NCBI RefSeq assembly: GCF_963678635.1
Contig: NC_087065.1
Span: 55,704,397 to 55,768,396, forward strand
DNA: 64,000 bases
DNA from: Symsagittifera roscoffensis
Taxonomy: Eukaryota; Xenacoelomorpha; Acoela; Convolutidae
Reading direction: 5' to 3'
This document shows, in pieces, positions 36,167-45,772 of the stretch. The translations under genes were made by a program, and so were the position numbers. Below the pieces are notes generated by a model, which saw nothing but the letters and a program-made list of their open reading frames with translations, searched no databases and had not been told where the DNA came from. Position 1 is the first letter of the stretch. Each line of letters starts with the position of its first letter.

Positions 36167-36421
36167 TGGAACCAGATCTAAAGTAGTATTTATCATTGGT
36201 TATTATTATGATATTTTATCTCTATAAAATATTAAATATTAAGCAATCATTTTCCATCAAACTAACAACCCACTTATTTGTAAGTGTTGAAACTACTTGT
36301 AGATCGGTATTAGACTAAGAAGTTGCACGAATCTATCCGGCCGAAAATAAGATAGCGTGACGAGCAGACGGTGTACCTTATCTGAAATTACTCTATTCTA
36401 TAACCAAAATAATATAACTCA
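36167..36421 (+). repeat. 5' LTR of element C, internally deleted
   Basis: 255 bp instead of about 380-410. The deletion joins CTTGTA to GATCGGTATT near 36301, removing the right arm of the LTR hairpin and the TATAAG region, so this LTR probably lacks a promoter. The segment 36302-36378 is identical to A and B, while the 3' LTR of C itself differs there at several positions. Confidence 0.9.
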
Positions 36422-36423
36422 TC

Positions 36424-36447
36424 TGGTGCAATCAAAAGTCTCGAACA
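36424..36447 (+). other. primer-binding site, element C
   Basis: TGGTGCAATCAAAAGTCTCG starts two bases after the LTR. Relative to A and B the middle differs but the two ends (TGGTGC and AGTCTCGAAC) are kept. Confidence 0.5.
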
Positions 36448-36497
36448 GACCTTAACTAACCTAGAATTAGACAAAAATAAGATTAGAATTAGTAGAT

Positions 36498-36704
36498 ATG
36501 TCTCTATGCCTCAATAGATCAGATCCAATATTCCGAACAATACGAGAACTACCCGGTATTGGAAGAAGACGGCGAACAAGAAACGACATACGATTAGGAA
36601 GAAATCTACCAATCGATTTCATGATAGTACGACAAAAACAAGATCAAACTTATATATTTAGGATACTATCAGCAGTAAATTTAAGTTTTCATTTATTGAC
36701 ATAA
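36498..36704 (+). CDS. ORF1, small Arg-rich protein (copy C), 68 aa
   Basis: An intact frame starting MSLCLNRSDPIFRTIRELPG. From this Met it has exactly the length of the B ORF1 (68 aa) with no indels, despite many base differences, which points to past selection on the protein. It shares P-I-F-R-T-I-x-E-L-P-G-I, R-R-x-R-T-x-x-D-I-R, R-N-L-P and M-I-V-R-Q-K with A and B. Its presence in a copy that has lost gag-pol and env is notable. Function unknown; see 44141. Confidence 0.6.
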   Translation: MSLCLNRSDPIFRTIRELPGIGRRRRTRNDIRLGRNLPIDFMIVRQKQDQTYIFRILSAVNLSFHLLT

Positions 36705-37795
36705 TGTTTGAAAAACTCCTTTCAAATAAGCTTTCATGGCGCTAAACCTAATAATTGTACAATAACGACTGATAAAAACAACCCTTGTCGTTTTCCTTAA
36801 ATCAGCTGTAAATTCAATAACATCTTGAAAAATTATTTATTAAATATAAATATAAAATTAGTTAGAATAAATCATAAATTGTTAGTATTATCAACCATCA
36901 AATCAGCTTCATTACCTAAATTATAACAGAAATTTTCAAAAACTAACAATCATCAAAACTAACATCTAACCTGAACGCTCTAATTTTTAAATTATCAAGG
37001 CTTATCCTTGTTTTCACTTATATTAATTTCATTTAAAATAATAGATCATCAAGGCTTCCCTTGGATCTTTAAATTAATTTCACTTAAATTAAAATAAATT
37101 AACTTTATCTTAATATTCTGATCATCAAGGCTTCCCTTTGAACTTTAAATTAATTTCACTTAATTTAAAAGATATTAACTTTATCTAAAAATTCTGATCA
37201 TCAAGGCTTCCCTTGGATCTTTAAATTAAATTAAACTAAATCTAAATTTCTGATCACCAAGGCTTATCCTTGGATCAAATAGAACAATTTTGTTTTCCCC
37301 CTCTCAAATTAAATTAGTGTCTAACGACCTCAAACGTCGATTCACAACACAACCTTTATTAAAGACCCAGAATTAACAGAAATTTTTCAAGAACTAACCA
37401 TTCTAATTAGGATAAACAGTGAAGAATTTCGGTTAATCATCCTTCACTTGATCCCCCCTCTTAACTGACCCAGGATAGTACTTAAACTTAGTAAGTCATA
37501 AAATAGTATCTAGCAAACTACTTGCGTTCTAATTATACCTGAACCTTGTGGATCGATTTACTATTCTCCAACCCTTGATCACAAATCACAACCCGCAATT
37601 AAGATTAGATAGGACTATCTTAGCTTAGAATTAGTCACGAGAAAGTAAAAATCATTCTCAGGAATCAATATACGCTTTTCTCTCCAACCCAACAATACCA
37701 CCCAAGTTAAGCTAACCACAAAAAATTGTAAGAACTAAAAGTTTAAGACATAAGAAATCATTAACCCAAATATTGCATCCATCATCCTAAACCTT
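36705..37795 (+). promoter_or_regulatory. structured 5' leader of element C
   Basis: Aligned with the A and B leaders but with five GATC(A)TCAAGG-type stem-loops (about 36991-37010, 37044-37067, 37120-37143, 37196-37219, 37252-37276) instead of two. It also has the UUCG-capped hairpin (37418-37448) and a CTTA|GTAAGT donor-like site (37491-37496). Confidence 0.6.
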
Positions 37796-38086
37796 ATGTC
37801 AAGAGACAATTTGGGAAACAAACAAACAATCATAATACACAATTGTTCAATTAACGACAAAAAAAACGACCGGGTAATCACACCACACAGAAAAACAATA
37901 GGATACATAAGAACAAAAAGACAAACACTAAGAAAGAAAATTATTAACAACGAAAAACAAAATATTAAGAAACTATTTTCAAAACGAAGAAACGCAAGTA
38001 CCAAAAATGGAATAAAAAAGGTGACACAAATTAAACAAAATGGTTGTCCATTAATGTTAGACACCATTTTGAGCACAAAAAAATAA
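37796..38086 (+). pseudogene. ORF2 relic (basic protein), 3' end replaced (copy C)
   Basis: It starts MSRDNLGNKQTIIIHNCSIN and aligns with B ORF2 for about 85 codons, keeping VITPH, GYIRTKRQTL and a Lys/Arg-rich stretch. Homology stops at about 38055, where unrelated sequence begins, and the frame ends by chance at 38086. Confidence 0.6.
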
Positions 38087-38595
38087 CGTTTTTGGACACA
38101 AATTGCACGAAAAACCCAGGAAAAACAGGCCAAAAATTGCACAATTTTCAATGGACTTTGTCGGTCAAATTTTTCAACTTTTTGGAAAAATCGTAAAATC
38201 TTATTTTGCGAGACGCAAGATCTAGTCTATAAGGCCCAGATTAGTTAATAAAGGCAGGCTCAGAACATCAACATGAGAAAAATTCGCGTCCCAACCCAGA
38301 CCTCTGAAATCCACCAAAAAACAAGGAGTTTGGGCATATTTTTCCAATTTTTTTAAAACTAGGGTCAAAAATCAAAATTTTAAGAACCTTGGACCCTAGA
38401 AATGACAATGGGCTATGACTACGATAAAAATCAGATGGATACATTTTAAATTGCGCTAGGGAGAAACTTTTTAAGATTTCACTATAATGAAAAACAAAGA
38501 AAATGCAAAGTGAAAAAATATTGTATACTAACAGAGTTTGAGCGTAGCAGTACCTTGCGCCCCGATAAACAGGCACTGCAGCCTCCGCCAAATAT
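38056..38595. other. unrelated about 540-bp insert inside element C
   Basis: It has no counterpart in A or B and sits exactly where gag and most of pol are missing. It has no recognised ORF or terminal repeats. It may be captured host sequence or another relic. Confidence 0.55.
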
Positions 38596-39330
38596 ATGGA
38601 CACCTATTTAGTATTATGCAAGGATTGCTTAACATGCCAATTAAACAAAAAAAACACAATGTTATTGTCAACCCACTAAAGAATCAATATGTTATAATCT
38701 ACCACTACGTACCCACGATGAAGATCACTTTCATCATCCACAAATTTTAAAATTAGCTTCCGGTACACGCACCAACGGATTTTAAACAGAGACAAAAAAC
38801 ACAACGAAATTTACCAGAAAGTAACAAAAAAATTATTACAAAGACAAAATGTTAATTCCCAAATAAATTCCCGATTTACCCCAGCTACAAATTTAAAAAT
38901 CGGAATATATATTTTAATTCCAAAATTTAAAACACAAAAGGAATTTATAGAAAATTACAAACACTCTGAAAGAGTGCGCCCTTCGAGAACTTACTCATTT
39001 ATACTCTTTTACAGGACTTAAAATTACTCAAAGTAGCTCAAAACAACATCAAAATCAAATCACTGATATGTACCCCATCCAAAAACAAATAAAAAAAAAG
39101 GACAAAGAACTTCCCAAACAAATCTCAAAAAATTTAGACAACAAAAAATCACTCAAACAGAAGGAAAAAATCAAAAATTAGAAGAAAAAATTATTCCATA
39201 ATATTAAAAAGAAAAATCACCACATAGACAATCATCGCACTTCGTGGTCAGCCACGAAAAGATTACAAAACATTCATCCCCAATCTAAAATGTTAAAGAA
39301 AGTTGCATTTTAAAAAACGCTTTAAATTAA
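38596..39330 (+). pseudogene. pol scraps (integrase zinc finger and C-terminal tail), copy C
   Basis: CKDCLTCQLNK at about 38617 matches the integrase zinc-binding region of B. A jump then leads to sequence matching B from about 53216 (THDEDHFHHPQ...) through the basic pol tail, with frameshifts, stops and an internal deletion at about 38970. Non-functional. Confidence 0.8.
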
Positions 39331-39834
39331 TTAACTTTTTCTTCTCTTGAAGATATTTTCATGGACCGAACATTTTCTCAAAATTCATGCTGGAAAGCAC
39401 TTGAACAAACTAGTTCAATTTCAGCCAAAAAGAACCTTTCCGAATCATCACCTTATTTTTGACACGACTTCTTTAGCCGACAAACAATCACCTTCAAACG
39501 TATCTCTAACTATAACTTTAAGACCTCCAGGTCCAAAATAAGCAACACGCTCAAATTTGACAACTGAAATAAACAAAACCTCAATATTACGACCCTCCCT
39601 ATCAACTAGAACAAAAATCAACAAAATTGTCCCAGCTTAGACCTCGAAATACCCTCAAGCAAAAATATTAAATTAGCCTTAAGTGCAAATAACTCTCAAA
39701 TACCCCCGATCATCCAATAAACAAAAACAACTAGGAAGTCCCCTAATAGCCCTCTAAACTTCCCCTCACCAAAAATTGCTTAAACCTAAGCTACTGCTCA
39801 AAAAAGCAATAAATAACCCGACCACACTCGAATT
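39331..39834 (+). promoter_or_regulatory. conserved post-pol interval (copy C)
   Basis: It matches 16125 onward in A and 53970 onward in B, including CTAACTATAACTTTAAGACC, GACCTCCAGGTC and one TTAAATTAGCC repeat. It then jumps at about 39834 to the end of ORF5. It was kept although the genes on both sides were lost. Confidence 0.45.
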
Positions 39835-39951
39835 GCTCTCGCCACTTCTCCAAACTAAACTAAATACATCATTCGCTTACTAGCTGAACTAATAACATCA
39901 TCAGAAAAATTCCACGACGTTTTCCCCCAGGGATTCTTCCCCGACGAATAA
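39835..39951 (+). pseudogene. ORF5 C-terminal remnant (copy C)
   Basis: About 38 codons matching the end of ORF5 (...FHDVFPQGFFPDE-stop), with a small frame disturbance near 39866. Everything upstream in ORF5 is deleted. Confidence 0.75.
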
Positions 39952-39952
39952 G

Positions 39953-40035
39953 GTAAGTACGTATTAAATAAATTATTCTAGTAAATTCGAAACAAAACTA
40001 ACCATTCTTAATAACTGTTTTCTCTTTTTCTTTAG
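39953..40035 (+). other. mini-intron after ORF5 stop (copy C), 83 nt
   Basis: Donor AAG|GTAAGTAC just after the stop and acceptor CTTTTTCTTTAG. It is the same position and nearly the same length as in A and B. Confidence 0.6.
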
Positions 40036-41223
40036 TCTTCACAGACACGATCATCAATCATCTACAAAAAGAAAAACGGAATAAAAAGCAGAAAATTTTT
40101 TTCTAGAATCATAAATTTAGATTAACCAATTACAATAGATAAAGCAGTAAAGCTTACCCCCAAAAGAGCAATAAGTTGATATATGAACTCTTTTCGCATA
40201 TGCAGTAAATATTCTTAAAATGAAAATGTATTGTTTTTTCGAACCCCCAATTAAAGCCGTAAAATTAATAATTTCAAAGAAGTAAATTCATAAAAGTTGC
40301 CTATAAAATTAAAGCAGTTAACTTTTTCAAAGACGCTTCTTTGTAGTTTTAAATATTCACTCGCCTACAATCCTATCCACAATCGCACAGCTCGCCCACG
40401 AAGAATTGTTTAAAATAATGAATTTAATTTTTAACTTTCACTGATAACAACTCCAACCAGTTTTAACACATTTCAAACTTTCCTTTAACCCGGTTGGAAA
40501 GGAATTTTATAAAAATGCAAACTAACCAACGCAAGCTTACTAAACACCATAAACCACAACCTAACAGCATGACTAAGAAAAAAAAATGCACGGTACCCAA
40601 ACCGGAATAAAACAAGCTTAGAACTGGATAAATTATTCTCTTAAAATTATCCGAACTAAACAAGAACGCATTTTTGATAAAAAATTAATACAAGATCATA
40701 ACTAAAAACAAAATTAACAAAGATTTGTATATGTAAATAATACAATGCAGTATATAGATTACATACAGCCCAAAAACGAGCAGCATGGAACTGGACAACG
40801 CAATCACACTCCAACTAAGGAATGGCAAAATACACCCGACATGCTGCCTACAGTCACTACACTCAATGGATTTCAAGTACGAATTGGCATCGCAGCAAAG
40901 GAAACCCATTGCAACCGAACATTGTCCATCTCGATGTTCACGTATACGTACAGATCCAAGTCACCACGCACTGCATCCAAAGTCGAATTACACGGCACTC
41001 TCGAATATGATTAGACCATTCCTATTCTCTAAAATCAACCAGATCAACACTCATCACAACCGATCAGAAATCATAATACGATCTCCCGAAACTATCGTGA
41101 TAACATCTCTTCTTCCAAACCAGAAAAAAGAATATGCTCGCAACCTCTAAAGAAAAACACCATCTTCCATCCTACACTACAATACAACATTGAAAAACTA
41201 AAACTCTCTAAACCCTTGATGGT
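40036..41223 (+). promoter_or_regulatory. 3' UTR of element C
   Basis: It keeps the GCAGTAAA motif cluster (about 40142-40322), CGCACAGCTCGCCCACGAAG, CGGTTGGAAAGGAAT and ATACGTACAGATCC. It lacks the tRNA-like block present in A and B. Overlapping frames of 62-121 codons at 40745-41150 are not conserved in A or B. Confidence 0.5.
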
Positions 41224-41602
41224 TGGAACCAGATCTAAACTAGTATTTATCATTGGTTATTATTATGATATTTTATCTCTACAAAATATTAAATACTAAC
41301 CAATCATACTCCATAAAACTAACAACCCACTATTTTGTAAATGTTGAAACTACTTGTAGTTTCAACACCAGAACAATTTTGATTAAGCATAGAATACAGT
41401 TGTTCTCATTCTGGAACTAACTCGCATAAACCGGTGTACACTAGATCTATTGAGACTAGGAGATATAAGAATAAGATTAAGATCGGTATTAGACTAAGAA
41501 TTTGCACGAATCTATCCGGCCAAAAATAAGATAGCGTGACGAACAGACAATGTACCTTATCTGAAATTACTCTATGAGTTATAAGCAAAAGGTTATAACT
41601 CA
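41224..41602 (+). repeat. 3' LTR of element C
   Basis: 379 bp, TGGAACC...TAACTCA, with the hairpin at 41341-41368 and a TATAAGAAT. It diverges from the A and B LTRs more than those do from each other. Confidence 0.92.
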
Positions 41603-41606
41603 CTTG
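41603..41606. other. target-site duplication (right) of element C
   Basis: CTTG following the 3' LTR, matching 36163-36166. Confidence 0.85.
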
Positions 41607-41937
41607 ATCTAATTTTTTATCAGGCGAAAACATTTTTTTTTGAGTATCAGTGACTAATTGAAAAAAAATGCACACGATGGAAGCTTGCTTTGTCATTCTG
41701 AAAGTCCAAATAGTTATTTCGATTGATGAATAAGAGTTCGGTTTAGGTTTTTCGAACGACATCGCCAAATTTCTAGCTCAAGTCGTTTGTACCACACGTG
41801 ATTCTACAAGTTCGTTTGCTGTATAGTCTCCCATTGTACAAAAGTTATTTTCAAAACTAAGTTTTTCAGTAAATGGTTTAGAATTTTTGGATAATTAACA
41901 CGACCAAAGGTGGACTCTTATTTTTCTAGCAAAAATG

Positions 41938-42273
41938 TTAGATGGCAGTTATCAATTTGAAAAAGGATTGCTGAAGCTGAAGTTGAGCCGTTTTTGTCGA
42001 ACGAAACATCTTGAACTGATCGATGCAAAAAAGCAATTTCAGTTCTTTATTGGCGAAAGATAAATCCGGAAGTTCAATCATGTGATCCGTTCCCAGCAAA
42101 ACTTTTATGTTCTTATCGACTTTCAAACTCTGATTGCATGACTTGTGGATGATATATTTCTCTATATTTATGTGTCTACTTGATGCACTCAGCGAGAATT
42201 GTCCAGGAATTGTCTCGTGTAGTATGGAAAAAAGCTCCCCAAATGGCTGCTGGGATGAGTAACGTGTTGTCAC
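41938..42273 (-). CDS. doubtful unidentified ORF or exon, 111 codons
   Basis: The minus-strand frame reads TTRYSSQQPFGELFSILHE, later HINIEKYIIHKS and VLLGTDHMIELPDLSFA. Its composition looks protein-like, and the open frame continues slightly upstream of the Met. An overlapping minus-strand frame (42176-42379) also looks plausible, so at most one is real. No family recognised and no splice structure established. Confidence 0.22.
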   Translation of the reverse strand: MTTRYSSQQPFGELFSILHETIPGQFSLSASSRHINIEKYIIHKSCNQSLKVDKNIKVLLGTDHMIELPDLSFANKELKLLFCIDQFKMFRSTKTAQLQLQQSFFKLITAI

Positions 42274-43084
42274 AGAACGAAAAATTTTCCTTCAAGTGGA
42301 TGTATTTTTCGTAATTTTTCCGTATATTGCATGACTTCCCATCGGCCTTTCGCTTCAAGTTGTCAGAATAAAGTCCCAAATAGTTTGTCGTCTTTTGCTA
42401 TTTTTTAAGTAATTTACTGAATCAGTGGTTTTCTGAGCTTTTGAGGAGGTGAGTTGAGAATGACTGACTTATAGCATTTTATTAGGACAACGTGATTGGC
42501 CTGTAGCCTGTCTTTCATTACTTTTAGGGCAAAATTATGCTCCTCCGTGACAGTTCATAAAGAATCAGATGTTTTGAAGTTGGCATTTGCACTGTGATTT
42601 TTTATCAGTCGGAACAAATTTTTCGCTAGACACAATCACGTTTATTACTACTTTGTCTATGAAGGTAAAATTTTGAAAATTAAATTTGGAATTATTCAAC
42701 GTTAAACAATTTGATGACGAGTTTTCTTCTACCGTAGTATGGTAAAAGTTACAAATCATGAGGGAATGAGCAATACAAGTATCAATAGCAGCAGTAATTA
42801 TGTTGAGTTGAAATGAGGCTAAGAAAGTAGTGTTTTGATCTCCGCTATTTGGATTGCTCGAGTTTGAAGTTTCCGATAGGAGGTTAAGTTACTCTTTATG
42901 ATTGATTTCACAGCAGCCGAAAGTGTAGTTACAAGTTTACGATTTAGAGAATTATTATAAAAGCTCTTACGTACAATGTTTCAAACTTTGTCAATTCGGG
43001 CAACGACAAAATCTGCGTCAGAATGGGAGGGTCATAAAACTTTAAGTCTGTTGAACCAAAGGTTGAGTTTACTAGGCATGCTTT

Positions 43085-43515
43085 ATTGTTCTGACAATAA
43101 TTTCGTCTTTTAAACTAGCCATTTTGACGAAATTTTTGTTATATCAATCAAAAGGTTTTGTTGTCTTGGGCTCAAATTTGAAAAGATATTTCACCTGTGA
43201 TCATTTTTCATAAAGTTATAAGGGTTTAAAGATTGCCATTTTTGCCAATTTGGGACAATTAACGCGCGATATATTTCGCGCTATTAACGAGTAAGCGGAG
43301 AGTTAATCCATCTTAAAATCGTTCCAAATTGGTTGAAAGAAACTTAATTACCATAATTGATTTGTTAAAAGGAGCGAAAGATATCCTTTCGTACTTTAGA
43401 TAGCGTGTGGATAATTTTCAAAGAAAATTTCAAATTTTAGAAAAAAAAAATTTCCTTTTATTTTTTTACATTTAATTGTTAAAAGGCAGTCGGAACATTC
43501 AGGCCTTCGCCCTTA
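43085..43515 (+). repeat. R1 family copy 5 (+)
   Basis: R1 blocks TAAACTAGCCATTTTGACG, AAAAGATATTTCACCTGTGA, AACGCGCGATATATTTCGCG and AAAAGGCAGTCGGAACATTC, ending just left of element B. Confidence 0.8.
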
Positions 43516-43640
43516 ATATTTTTACTATTTACCTTTTTTACATGACTTTTCACGTAAAAAAGATGTAAAACTCAAACCACTGCTTTAGTCTTGTCATTGT
43601 TGACAAATTTTGATGAACAAATTAGCCTTTCTCAGCTAAG

Positions 43641-43644
43641 TGAG
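43641..43644. other. target-site duplication (left) of element B
   Basis: TGAG before the 5' LTR, repeated at 62493-62496. Confidence 0.9.
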
Positions 43645-44052
43645 TGGAACCTGATCTAAACTATATTTTATGATTGGATAAATTAAATGTTTTACCAATG
43701 TAAAGTATTTAATATTAACCAATCATGATCCATCTAACTAACAACCCACTTATTTGTAAGTGCTGAAGTTACTTGTAATTTCAGCACCAGAGAGATTTGA
43801 ATTTAACTTAGAAATTAGTTGGACTCTCCCGAGCACTTCAGCAGCCGCAATAAACCAGTATACCCTAGATCTATTGAGCCTAGCAGAGACTAGTTAAACA
43901 ACCTGAGACTAGATAGTATAAGAGTAAGATTAGGATCGGTATTAGACTAAGAAGTTGCACGAATCTATCCGGCCGAAAATAAGATAGCGTGACGAGCAGA
44001 CGGTGTACCCTATCCGAAATTACTCTATGAGTTACACTTCGGTCCTAACTCA
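43645..44052 (+). repeat. 5' LTR of element B
   Basis: 408 bp, TGGAACC...CTAACTCA, reading identical to 62085-62492. It includes the hairpin at 43760-43787, AATAAA at about 43849 and TATAAGAG at about 43917. Confidence 0.96.
43760..43787 (+). promoter_or_regulatory. conserved LTR stem-loop (copy B)
   Basis: GTGCTGAAGTTAC pairs with GTAATTTCAGCAC across a TT loop over all 13 positions, counting one G-U pair. The bases differ from those of A and C but pairing is preserved. Confidence 0.75.
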
Positions 44053-44054
44053 TC

Positions 44055-44078
44055 TGGTGCGACCATAAGTCTCGAACA
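44055..44078 (+). other. primer-binding site, element B
   Basis: TGGTGCGACC two bases after the LTR, with likely extended pairing to AGTCTCGAAC (T-loop complement). The primer tRNA is not identified. Confidence 0.6.
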
Positions 44079-44140
44079 AGACCTTACTAGATTAGAATTA
44101 ACCAAAAATAGATTAGAAATTAGACAAAAACATTTACAAA

Positions 44141-44374
44141 ATGTTATACGACAATAATTTAATTGAAATGTCTCTCCGACTCAATAGATCAGAGCCAATA
44201 TTCCGAACCATAACAGAACTACCCGGAATTGGAAGAAGACCTCGAACCAAAGACGACATACGACAAAGTAGAAACTTGCCGTATAGTTATATGATAGTTC
44301 GGCAAAAGCCAGAACAAACTTTTATATTTCGAATACTACTTGCAATGAATTTAGATTTCCATTTGCAAACATAA
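44141..44374 (+). CDS. ORF1: conserved small Arg-rich leader protein, 77 aa (68 from second Met)
   Basis: It is the first frame after the primer site. Copy C shares only the second Met (44168 here), from which both encode 68 aa without indels, so 44168 may be the true start. The core is rich in Arg and includes PIFRTITELPGIGRRPRT, DDIRQSRNLP and MIVRQK. No signal peptide or membrane segment. It lies about 1.6 kb ahead of gag, where complex retroviruses do not usually place a gene. A basic RNA- or DNA-binding regulator is a guess from composition only; no homologue recognised. Confidence 0.65.
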   Translation: MLYDNNLIEMSLRLNRSEPIFRTITELPGIGRRPRTKDDIRQSRNLPYSYMIVRQKPEQTFIFRILLAMNLDFHLQT

Positions 44375-45304
44375 AACCTTGAAGTTACTCTTCAAAATCA
44401 TTTCAGGCGCTAAACAAAATTAATATTATACAATAACGATTGAGAAAAAGATCTAAGATCGTTTTCCTAAAACTCTGCAGTATTATACAAAACATGTTTG
44501 AAAAATATTTATTGAAAAATAAAAAATAAAAATTAGTAGCATGACAATAAATGGTTAGTAATCATAAATCATCCTGTTGTTCCAGCTTCATCACCTAAAA
44601 CATAACAGCAATCATCAACTCACTAACATCATAAAACACTAAATCTTTCCTTTACACAAATTTAAAACTTTATTAAAACTTAAAGTCACTTAATTTAAAA
44701 TCAGATCATCAAGGCTTATCCTTGGATCTTAAATCATTTTCTACTTAATTAAATTTCAAACTTGATCATCAAGGCTTATCCTTGGATCAAACAGAACAAC
44801 TTTGTTCTCCCCCACCCACTTAATTAGTGTCTAACGACCTCAAACGTCGATTCACTACCCAACCCTTTCTAAAGACCCAAGACTAATAGAAATTTTTAAA
44901 CAAAACTAATCATTCAAATTAGGATAAATAGTGAAGAACTTCGGTTATTCATCCTTCACTTGACCCCCCCTCTTACCAGACCCAGGATAAATCTTAGACT
45001 TAGTAAGTTTAAAATAGTATCTAACGAACTACTCGCGTTCTAATTATACCTGAACCTTGTGGATCGATTTACTATTCTCCAACCCTTGAACACAATCACT
45101 ACCCCTAAGTAAGATTAAGTAAGTTAACACCTTAGCTTATACTAGTCACGAGAAAGTAAAAATCATTCTTCGGAATCGATATACTTTTCTCTCCAACCCT
45201 GAACAAATAGACCCAGGTTAAGCTAACCAAAAAATCGTAAGAACTAACAGTTTAGGAAAATAGAAATCATTTAACAACCCTTTGCATCCGTCATTCTAAA
45301 CCTT
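44375..45304 (+). promoter_or_regulatory. structured 5' leader of element B
   Basis: A non-coding stretch with two stem-loops (44704-44728 and 44764-44788; GATC-AT-CAAGG pairing with CCTTG-GATC around a CTTAT loop), the hairpin AACGACCTCAAACGTCG at about 44832, the 31-nt hairpin with an inner C(UUCG)G loop (44930-44960), and donor-like sites TTA|GTAAGT at 45003-45008 and GTAAGT at 45119-45124. The first donor and the hairpins are shared with A and C. Likely roles are genome packaging, RNA export or splicing of 3' gene messages. Confidence 0.6.
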
Positions 45305-45772
45305 ATGTCATTTAAAAACCTAGGAAATAAACAAACAATCGTTTTACACAATTGTGAAATAGATAACAAAAAATACGACCTTGTAATCACACCTCATACA
45401 CAAACAGTTGGATACATTCGAACAAAACGACAAACACTAAAGAGGAAAATAATAACTAAACAAAGACAAATAACACGAAAAAGATTTTCAAAAAATCGAA
45501 ACGCATTTTCAGAATCAGAAACCAACAGTTTAGACGAACTTTACAAACTAAAAGAATCAATAGATAAAAATTACCCACTTCACGATCAATTATATTTTTC
45601 TGACTCAGAAACAACTTCAAATTCATCACAAAGAGGAAAAAGAAGAATAAAAAAACAGTACAAACACAAACCAGTACATCTATACAATTGGAATCAACCA
45701 ATTCGACACATTAATAATTACATATTAACAGTCATCGAACGAAAAAATGAGCTCAACGCACACTCCAGGTGA
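45305..45772 (+). CDS. ORF2: 155-aa basic protein overlapping gag
   Basis: It begins MSFKNLGNKQTIVLHNCEID and has a Lys/Arg-rich middle (KRQTLKRKIITKQRQITRKR), an acidic-serine stretch (ESETNSLDEL...SDSETTSNSS) and a second basic patch (RGKRRIKKQYKHK). It ends 26 nt inside gag, in a different frame. The N-terminal part is conserved in A and C. The overlap suggests coupled translation: reinitiation at the gag AUG, or frameshifting. The charge suggests nucleic-acid binding. No known family recognised. It may be the second cistron of a spliced or full-length RNA. Confidence 0.65.
   Translation: MSFKNLGNKQTIVLHNCEIDNKKYDLVITPHTQTVGYIRTKRQTLKRKIITKQRQITRKRFSKNRNAFSESETNSLDELYKLKESIDKNYPLHDQLYFSDSETTSNSSQRGKRRIKKQYKHKPVHLYNWNQPIRHINNYILTVIERKNELNAHSR

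Larger units (their letters stand above)
36167..41602 (+). mobile_element. element C: internally deleted, older relative of A and B
   Basis: A 5,436-bp copy with a perfect CTTG duplication. It keeps the LTRs, primer site, ORF1, leader stem-loops, ORF2 start, scraps of integrase and pol tail, the conserved post-pol interval, the last about 40 codons of ORF5, the mini-intron and the 3' UTR. Gag, protease, RT, the 62-aa ORF, ORF3 and env are gone. The alignable parts of its LTRs differ at several percent of positions, so it is older than A and B. Confidence 0.93.

Noticed and set aside
36267-36300. primer site or promoter in the 5' LTR of C
   Set aside because: The TATA-like region is deleted there, so no promoter was called.
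40745-41150. overlapping 62-121-codon frames in the 3' part of element C
   Set aside because: Not conserved in A or B at the same position; likely chance frames in the 3' UTR.
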